From Micropruina sp. (GTDB lineage Bacteria; Actinomycetota; Actinomycetes; Propionibacteriales; Propionibacteriaceae): a stretch of 29,912 nucleotides of DNA. Below, in pieces: positions 24,802 to 29,912 of this stretch. Location of the stretch: positions 1 to 29,912 of the forward strand of contig JADJTO010000024.1 of NCBI GenBank assembly GCA_016711105.1, read 5' to 3'. A program made the position numbers and the translations under genes. The notes under the pieces are model-generated. The model searched no databases. It was not told the DNA's origin and saw nothing but the letters and a program-made list of their open reading frames with translations. Every line of letters begins with the position of its first letter. Position 1 is the stretch's first letter.

Positions 24802-24826
24802 CCTTATGCTCAGATGTAGCATAAGG
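24802..24826. promoter_or_regulatory. Perfect palindrome, candidate NrtR operator of nadABC
   Basis: CCTTATGCT (24802-24810) and AGCATAAGG (24818-24826) form perfect 9-base arms around a 7-nt centre, 37 nt before the nadA start. The repeat includes TATGCT and TAGCAT, either of which could act as a -10 box, so a bound regulator would block the promoter. NrtR is the obvious candidate from gene context; the site sequence itself is not proof. Confidence 0.6.
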
Positions 24827-24863
24827 AATCGGAGTAATCCGAACCCCCTCAAGGAGGACCAAG

Positions 24864-25853
24864 ATGGTCACCGCACTGATCACCGCCGAGCAGCTGTACC
24901 CCAAGGTTGCCAACGTCATCCCCGCCGTGGAATGGGCCACGATGGAAGACGACGTGAACGCGATCCTGCGCCTGAAGAAGGAACGCAACGCAGTCATCCT
25001 CGGCCACAACTACATGACCCCCGAGATCTTCCACGGGGTCTCCGACATCGTCGGCGACTCGCTGGCCCTGGCCCGTGAGGCCGCCCGGGTCGACGCCGAC
25101 GTGATCGTCCTGGCGGGCGTCCACTTCATGGCCGAAACCGCCAAGTTGCTGAACCCGGGCAAGACCGTGCTGATCCCCGACCTGCGCTCGGGCTGCTCCC
25201 TGGCCGAGTCGATCACCGCCGAGGACGTCCGCGAGCTGCGACGGCTTCACCCGGGCGTGCCGGTGGTCACCTACGTGAACACCTCGGCCGCGGTGAAGGC
25301 CGAGAGCGACATCTGCTGCACCTCGGGCAACGCCGTCCACGTGATCGAGAGCCTGGGCGTGCCCAAGGTGATCATGATCCCCGACCGCTTCCTGGCCGCG
25401 AACATCGCCCGGCAGACCGGCGTCGAGGTGATCACCCACCCGGGCGCCTGCGAGGTGCACGAGCGCTTCACCCCCAACGACATCATCCAGATGCGACTGG
25501 ACTACCCAGGGGTGACCGTCCTGGCTCACCCCGAATGCCCGCCCGAGGTGGTGGACGAGGCCGACTACGCCGGCTCGACCGCGCAGATGATCAAGTTCGT
25601 GGCAGATCAGCGTCCGGCGAAGGTGGCCCTGATCACCGAGTGCTCGATGAGTGACAACGTCGCTCAGGAGTACCCCGAGCTCGACTTCGTCCGGCCCTGC
25701 AATCTGTGCCCGCACATGAAGCGGAACACGCTGGCCAAGATCCGGCACGCGTTGGAGACCATGACCAACGAGGTCACCGTCGATCCCGAGATCGCTGATC
25801 GCGCCCGGCTGGCCGTAGAGCGGATGCTCGCGGTCGGCGCCCCGCCGAAGTAA
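24864..25853 (+). CDS. nadA: Quinolinate synthase NadA
   Basis: NadA condenses iminoaspartate with dihydroxyacetone phosphate to give quinolinate in de novo NAD synthesis. It is cytosolic, 329 aa, and uses a 4Fe-4S cluster. The three ligand cysteines are recognisable: Cys111 in SGCSLAES, Cys196 in GACEVHE and Cys282 in NLCPHMKRN. Other conserved blocks are ILGHNY (45-50), DIVGDSLALA and TYVNTSAAVKAESD. AAGGAGG at 24851-24857 sits 6 nt before the ATG, one of the best ribosome sites in the window. It is the first gene of nadA-nadB-nadC and lies downstream of a perfect palindrome that may be the operator. Confidence 0.97.
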   Translation: MVTALITAEQLYPKVANVIPAVEWATMEDDVNAILRLKKERNAVILGHNYMTPEIFHGVSDIVGDSLALAREAARVDADVIVLAGVHFMAETAKLLNPGKTVLIPDLRSGCSLAESITAEDVRELRRLHPGVPVVTYVNTSAAVKAESDICCTSGNAVHVIESLGVPKVIMIPDRFLAANIARQTGVEVITHPGACEVHERFTPNDIIQMRLDYPGVTVLAHPECPPEVVDEADYAGSTAQMIKFVADQRPAKVALITECSMSDNVAQEYPELDFVRPCNLCPHMKRNTLAKIRHALETMTNEVTVDPEIADRARLAVERMLAVGAPPK

Positions 25854-25864
25854 GGGGAAACACC

Positions 25865-27402
25865 ATGAACACCCCCACGTCTGCGGCCACGGTGATCGTG
25901 GCTGATGGTCCCGTCATCATCGGCGCCGGCCTGGCCGGGTTGAGTTGCGCGATCGAACTCGCCCCGCTGCGCTGCATCGTGCTCAGCGCCGGCGCGATCA
26001 GCACCGGCACCTCCACCGGATGGGCTCAGGGAGGGATGGCGGCCGCGGTCGGCGGCGACGACAGCGCCGTGCTGCACGCCGCAGACACCCTCGCCGCCGG
26101 CGCCGGACTCTGCGACGCGGAGGTCGTCCGCGCCATCACCGCCGCCGGGCCAGACGCGGTCTCCTGGTTGACCGAACAGGGCACCCAGTGGGACCGTAAC
26201 GATGACGGCAGCCTGCGACTGGGGCTGGAAGGCGCCCACGGCCGGCGCCGGATCGTGCACGCCCACGGCGACGGCACCGGAGCCGAGTTGCTCCGCACGG
26301 TGGTCGATCGGGCGCGCGTCCTGGACAGCATCTCGCTGTGGGATCACTCCCCTGCCCTGCGGATCCTCACCGAACCCGACGATTCGGCGGCGGGTCGGCA
26401 CGTGGTCGGCGTGCTGGTCGGCACGCCGGACGGCCCGGTCGAGTTGCGCAGCCGCGCGGTGATCCTGGCCACCGGCGGCGTGGGCGGCCTTTACACCCAC
26501 ACCACCAACCCACTCTCCTCACGCGGCCAAGGGCTGGCGCTGGCTTTCGGGCCGGAGCGACGCTGCGCGACCTGGAGATGGTCCAGTTCCACCCCACCGC
26601 CCTGGCCGTCGACCTCGACCCGATGCCGCTGGTCAGCGAGGCCGTCCGGGGCGAGGGCGCGATCCTGGTCAACGAGAACGGGGAGTGGATTCTCAAGAAC
26701 CCGCTCGCCGCCCGGGACGTGGTCTCACGCGCCGAATGGGCCGCGCTGCAGGCCGGCCACAAGGTCTTTCTGGACGCCCGCCAGGAGCCCGGCGATCGCT
26801 TTGCCGAGCTGTTCCCGGCGATCAACGCGATCGCCCAACGGGTCGGGCTGAATCCGGCCACGGACCTGCTGCCGGTGCGACCGGCGGCGCACTATCACAT
26901 GGGTGGCGTGCTCGTGGACACTCAGGGCCAGTCGAGCGTTCCCGGGCTGTTCGCGGCCGGCGAGGTTGCCTCCACCGGGCTGCACGGCGCCAACCGGCTG
27001 GCCAGCAACTCGTTGTTGGAGGCCGTCGTCTGTGGGCGTGGCGTGGCCCAACACCTCAAGGGCGTCTACAGCGCTCAAAACACCCTGCCCGACGTCCCCG
27101 GACGCGGCTGGGCCGACGAGAAGTGGCATCCGGCCGAGCCGGTGATCGCCCGGATCCGCGGCATCGTCAGCCAGGGCGCCGGCGTGTTGCGGGACGCCGA
27201 GGGGCTGACCGAGGCACTGGAGGGCCTGCGTCCGTATCTGGACGATGACACCGGGCTGGTCGGCTACCTGGTCGCCTGGTCGGCGTTGCAGCGGTTGGAG
27301 TCGCGAGGCGGGCACACCCGCACCGATCATCCGTTGACCGCTGCCGAGCCGGCGCACACCCTGGTCTCGTTCGCCGACCTCGAAGCCAGGAGTGCGGCGT
27401 GA
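25865..27402 (+). CDS. nadB: L-aspartate oxidase NadB (frameshifted as sequenced)
   Basis: This flavoenzyme oxidises L-aspartate to iminoaspartate, the substrate of NadA. The FAD-binding GAGLAGLSCAIEL is near 19-31. STGWAQGGMAAAVG, GGVGGLYTHTTNP, LEMVQFHPTALAV, GEVASTGLHGANRLASNSLL and the C-terminal SRGGHTRTDHP all follow the family. The frame breaks at about 26548: LALAF continues as RAGATLRDLEMVQF only if one C is restored (TTCGGG should be TTCCGGG). The corrected length is 512 aa, normal for NadB. The start ATG lies 11 nt after the nadA stop with AGGGGAAA upstream. The stop overlaps nadC in a GTGA. As nadA and nadC are otherwise conserved, I judge the break a sequence error. Confidence 0.93.
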
Positions 27403-28243
27403 GGTCACTGCCCCGCCTGGTCGTCGAACCGTTGGTGCGCGCCGCGTTGCTGGAGGACTTGGGCCGCGCCGGCGACATCACCACCGACGCCACCATCGGG
27501 CCGGACGAGCAGGCCGTGGTGCAGTTGGTCTCGCGGGATCACGGCGTCCTGGCCGGGCTTGATTGCGCCGTCCTGGCCTGGAACCTGGTCGACCCCCGGA
27601 TCGAGGCCCGGATCGAGTTGGCTGACGGGGCTCGGGTGCGACCCGGCAGTGTGATCGGGACGATCTCGGGCCCGGCTCGCGGACTGCTCACCGGCGAGAG
27701 GGTGGCGCTGAACTTCCTGGGTCACTTGTCTGGCGTGGCCACCGGGACGGCGACCATCGCCGACGCGATCGCGCACACCAAGGCCAAGGTGATCGACACC
27801 CGCAAGACGATCCCCGGCCTGCGGGCGCTGCAGAAGCACGCGGTGGTGTGCGGCGGCGGCGCCAATCACCGCTTCGGCCTCGACGACGCGATCATGATCA
27901 AGGACAACCACATCGGCGTCGCCGGCGGGGTCGGCGAGGCCGTGCGGCGGGCCAAGGCGCACGTCGGGCATCTGGTGAAGATCGAGGTCGAGGTGACCGA
28001 CCTGGAGATGCTGGCCGAGTTGCTGGAACTCCCGGTCGACGTGGTGCTGCTCGACAACATGGCCCCCGCCTTGCTGCGCGAGGCGGTTGCCCTGGTCAAC
28101 GGACGAATGCTGACCGAAGCGTCGGGTCGGATCACGCCGCAGACGGCGGTGCCGATCGCTGAAGCCGGGTTGACCTGATCTCGGTCGGCTGGCTGACCCA
28201 CAGCGCTCGGGTGCTCGACATCGGGTTGGACTACGTCGGCTGA
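27399..28243 (+). CDS. nadC: Nicotinate-nucleotide pyrophosphorylase NadC (carboxylating; late frameshift as sequenced)
   Basis: NadC converts quinolinate and PRPP to nicotinate mononucleotide, CO2 and pyrophosphate. Conserved blocks are LEDLGRAGDITTDA, GERVALNFLGHLSGVAT, DTRKTIPGLRALQKHAV, GGGANHRFGLDDAIMIKDNH, KIEVEV and VVLLDNM. The frame as written stops at 28176-28178, but the family's C-terminus appears in the next frame: VDLISVGWLTHSARVLD, ending at 28243. Restoring one G at the GGG of 28167-28169 joins them into a 281-aa protein of normal length. The start is a GTG that overlaps the nadB stop by 4 nt, so translation is coupled. Confidence 0.94.
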
Positions 28244-28279
28244 CCGCACTGAGGCGCCGAAGGAGTCTGCGGGCACCCC

Positions 28280-28308
28280 TTGGAATTGGCAGCCGCCAAG
28301 CCTAGGCT
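28280..28308 (+). promoter_or_regulatory. Candidate promoter with a palindrome in its spacer, upstream of the APH-like gene
   Basis: TTGGAA (28280-28285), a 17-nt spacer and TAGGCT (28303-28308) have good sigma-70 geometry. The spacer begins with TTGGC-AGCC-GCCAA, a small perfect inverted repeat suited to a repressor. Transcription from here would give a leader of about 150 nt before the start at 28466; I see no recognisable riboswitch in it. Confidence 0.4.
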
Positions 28309-28465
28309 GACTCCACCGAGCCCGGGAAGTGGCTCTCCAACAGAGCTGGCAGAGGTTGAAAGTCAGCCGCGCAGGACTCGCGTCGCACCGCCCGCCCTTC
28401 CCGGGTTCGCCCATGTTCTCGGTGCGAATGTTGGTGGATCCCTGGAACTGCGGTGAACTCGTCCC

Positions 28466-29347
28466 ATGGCAGGAATCCCGGTGGCAGACATCGAGATCGA
28501 CGCGGGTTTGGTTCGCTCCCTGCTGACCGAACAATGCCGCTGGTTGGCCGCTGAGCCCCTGGAGTTGTTCGCCAACGGCTGGGACAACGTCAGTTTCCAC
28601 GTCGGCGAGGTGCTGCTGGCTCGGTTGCCCCGGCGTGCGATGGCGGCGCCGTTGATCGAGCACGAGCAGGACTGGTTGCCGCTGCTGGCCGAACTGGTGC
28701 CGGCCCCCGTCCCGGTGCCGATCTTCGCCGGACGGCCCAGCGCCCTGTACCCCTACCCGTGGTCGGTGGTGCCGCTACTCCCCGGACGGATGCTGGCCGA
28801 AGCGAGTCTGGCGGAGCGGCGGGTCATCGCCCCGTCCTTGGCGCGGGTGTTCGAGGGGCTGCATGTGCCGGCGGATCGCGATGCCCCGGCGAACCCGTTC
28901 CGGGGCGTGCCGCTGGCGCAGCGGGCAGCCGCGATCGAGCAGCGGTTGCTCGCCACCCCCGGGTTCGGGGCCGACGCGGTGACAGCGTTCCGGACGTGGA
29001 GTTCGGCGCCGGAGTATCGCGGCCCGGCCCTGTGGCTGCACGGCGATCCGCACCCGCTGAACCTGCTCACCCAGGCCGGAGCCCTCAGCGGCGTGATCGA
29101 CTGGGGGGATCTGACCGCGGGCGACCCGGCCAGCGATCTGGCCACCGCCTGGCTGACCTTCGACGCTGCCGGACGAGTGGTGTTCATCGACCAGTGCAGA
29201 GCCAGCGGACGCTACGACGAGGCGGTCTGGCAGCGGGCCCGAGCCTGGGCCCTGGCCCTGGCTTCCGCCTTCGTGGCGCACGGTGACGACATGCCGCTGT
29301 TGGCACAGGCAGGTCGGCACGCCGCCGCTGAACTCCTGAGGCGATGA
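28466..29347 (+). CDS. Aminoglycoside-phosphotransferase-family kinase
   Basis: This 293-aa protein has an APH-type kinase fold. An N-terminal ANGWDNVSFHVGEVLLARLP stretch is near 32-51 (nucleotide loop and lysine-equivalent region). The catalytic loop is LHGDPHPLNLL near 191-201, and the metal-binding IDWGDLTAGDPASDLA is near 210-225. The family phosphorylates antibiotics, choline, sugars or other small molecules; nothing here identifies the substrate, and chromosomal members are often not resistance genes. The start is uncertain: the ATG at 28466 has no ribosome site, while the in-frame GTG at 28481 has AGGA 7 nt upstream. An in-frame TGA lies just before 28466. The gene is followed, 30 nt on, by a GNAT gene. 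Confidence 0.85.
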   Translation: MAGIPVADIEIDAGLVRSLLTEQCRWLAAEPLELFANGWDNVSFHVGEVLLARLPRRAMAAPLIEHEQDWLPLLAELVPAPVPVPIFAGRPSALYPYPWSVVPLLPGRMLAEASLAERRVIAPSLARVFEGLHVPADRDAPANPFRGVPLAQRAAAIEQRLLATPGFGADAVTAFRTWSSAPEYRGPALWLHGDPHPLNLLTQAGALSGVIDWGDLTAGDPASDLATAWLTFDAAGRVVFIDQCRASGRYDEAVWQRARAWALALASAFVAHGDDMPLLAQAGRHAAAELLRR

Positions 29348-29365
29348 GCGTCCGAGCTGAACGGC

Positions 29366-29371
29366 TAGGTT
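29366..29371 (+). promoter_or_regulatory. -10 box placed for leaderless transcription of the GNAT gene
   Basis: TAGGTT, six bases, then GTG at 29378 puts the transcript start on the first base of the start codon. This is the main reason for choosing that GTG. Confidence 0.45.
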
Positions 29372-29377
29372 GAGCAG

Positions 29378-29912
29378 GTGCTTCCGCTGACCACGCCGCG
29401 ACTGCGGATCCAGATGCTCCGCGCTGAGCACGCCCCAACCATGGCCGGCTACCACAACCTGCCGGAGGTGGCGCGCTACCAGGATTGGGAGTTGCCCAGC
29501 ACCGTGGAACAGGCGCTCGCCCTGGCCGCAGATCAGGCGGCCAACGACGGGCCCACCGCCGGGATCTGGGTGCAACTGGCGGTCCTGCGCGGAGGCGTCC
29601 TGATCGGTGACCTCGCCGTCGGGCTGGATCAAGCCGGCACCGAGGCGACCATCGGCTTCTCGTTCGCCCCCGAACACCAAAGGCAGGGCTATGCCCGGGA
29701 GGCGGCCGGCGCCCTCGTGGACGCCCTGTTCGCGTCCGGCGTGCAGCGCATCGTGGCCACGCTCGACCCGGCCAACCGGCGCTCCCGGCGGCTGCTGGAG
29801 GCCTTGGGCTTCGTGACCGACGGGGTGATCACCCAGGTGCCGATCCGGGGCAAGCTCGAAGACGATCTGACCTACACCCGCAACACCCGTGAGTGGAACG
29901 GAAACGGACGTC
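29378..29912 (+). CDS. GNAT-family N-acetyltransferase (3' end outside window)
   Basis: The frame starting at the GTG of 29378 encodes LPLTTPRLRIQML, a typical start of RimJ-like acetyltransferases. GVLIGDLAVGLD follows, and then the acetyl-CoA-binding motif A, FAPEHQRQGYAREAAGALVDALF (His-Gln-Arg-Gln-Gly-Tyr-Ala). Near the right edge comes RSRRLLEALGFV, the common motif B. It stays open to the last base, so at least 178 codons are present and the end is missing. The family transfers acetyl groups to proteins or small molecules; the substrate is unknown. A shorter start at a downstream ATG would remove the first strand. Confidence 0.85.
   Translation, partial: MLPLTTPRLRIQMLRAEHAPTMAGYHNLPEVARYQDWELPSTVEQALALAADQAANDGPTAGIWVQLAVLRGGVLIGDLAVGLDQAGTEATIGFSFAPEHQRQGYAREAAGALVDALFASGVQRIVATLDPANRRSRRLLEALGFVTDGVITQVPIRGKLEDDLTYTRNTREWNGNGR

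Larger units (their letters stand above)
24373..24863. other. 491-nt intergenic region between the RND operon and nadA
   Basis: This is the longest non-coding stretch of the window. From left to right it holds a hairpin (24459-24488), two inverted repeats (24500-24524 and 24539-24556), a copy of the regulator's 3' end (24724-24755) and a palindrome before nadA (24802-24826). The short open frames across it have no recognisable product. No transposase remnant or tRNA is visible. Confidence 0.6.

Noticed and set aside
24680..25078. Arg/Pro-rich open frame overlapping the start of nadA
   Set aside because: It is a GC-driven shadow of nadA in another frame, without a ribosome site or family.
552..28169. 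Programmed frameshifting as a general explanation for the broken genes
   Set aside because: The shifts go in both directions, occur in unrelated housekeeping genes, and lack consistent slippery heptamers.
28176..28178. Natural end of NadC at this stop
   Set aside because: The family's conserved C-terminus follows immediately in another frame, so the stop comes from a missing base.
28329..28526. 65-codon open frame in the leader of the APH-like gene
   Set aside because: No ribosome site, unusual composition, and overlap with the kinase gene in another frame.

Overview
The window is about two-thirds G+C, with strongly GC-biased third codon positions. It carries lipoproteins and wall-teichoic-acid-type genes and has short TANNNT -10 boxes placed 6-7 nt before start codons (leaderless transcription). 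Together this points to a monoderm actinobacterium. A Propionibacteriales-like organism is my guess; the sequence alone does not prove it. I saw no tRNA, rRNA, CRISPR array, transposase or phage gene.

Layout. (1) Positions 1-11614 are a cell-surface polymer region. On the minus strand lie a TagG/TagH-like ABC exporter and a TagD-type cytidylyltransferase fused to a Gfo/Idh/MocA oxidoreductase, which runs off the left edge. On the plus strand lie an IspD/TarI-like cytidylyltransferase, an SDR reductase, a membrane-anchored glycerophosphotransferase-like enzyme, a lipoprotein and a secreted phospholipase-D-like protein. Convergent to these, on the minus strand, is a second, paralogous glycerophosphotransferase downstream of pgi. 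The natural reading is synthesis of one or two CDP-alditols, polymerisation, export, and possibly extracellular trimming. (2) Positions 11695-16763 hold cell-wall and housekeeping genes: an SH3/LAS-type putative peptidase, a small membrane protein, an aldolase-like protein lacking its Schiff-base lysine, a PEBP protein, a DinB-like protein, a DUF4031-HD protein and a VanY-type lipoprotein carboxypeptidase. (3) Positions 16849-28243 are an NAD island: an NrtR-like regulator and nadA-nadB-nadC on the plus strand. A 6.6-kb minus-strand operon of two RND pumps and a minimal adaptor lipoprotein sits between them. A copy of the regulator's last codons lies just upstream of nadA, as if the RND operon had entered a former nrtR-nadABC cluster. 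(4) Positions 28466-29912 hold an APH-like kinase and a GNAT acetyltransferase cut by the right edge.

Six conserved genes (the fusion, both glycerophosphotransferases, pgi, nadB, nadC) carry exactly one single-base frameshift each, several in G/C runs. A seventh, DUF4031-HD, has a larger internal deletion. Because pgi, nadB and nadC are otherwise perfectly conserved, I read most single-base shifts as sequence errors. I give the corrected gene extents and flag each break. The most interesting biology is the asymmetric RND pair with its miniature adaptor, its position inside the NAD island, and the fused and duplicated teichoic-acid enzymes.
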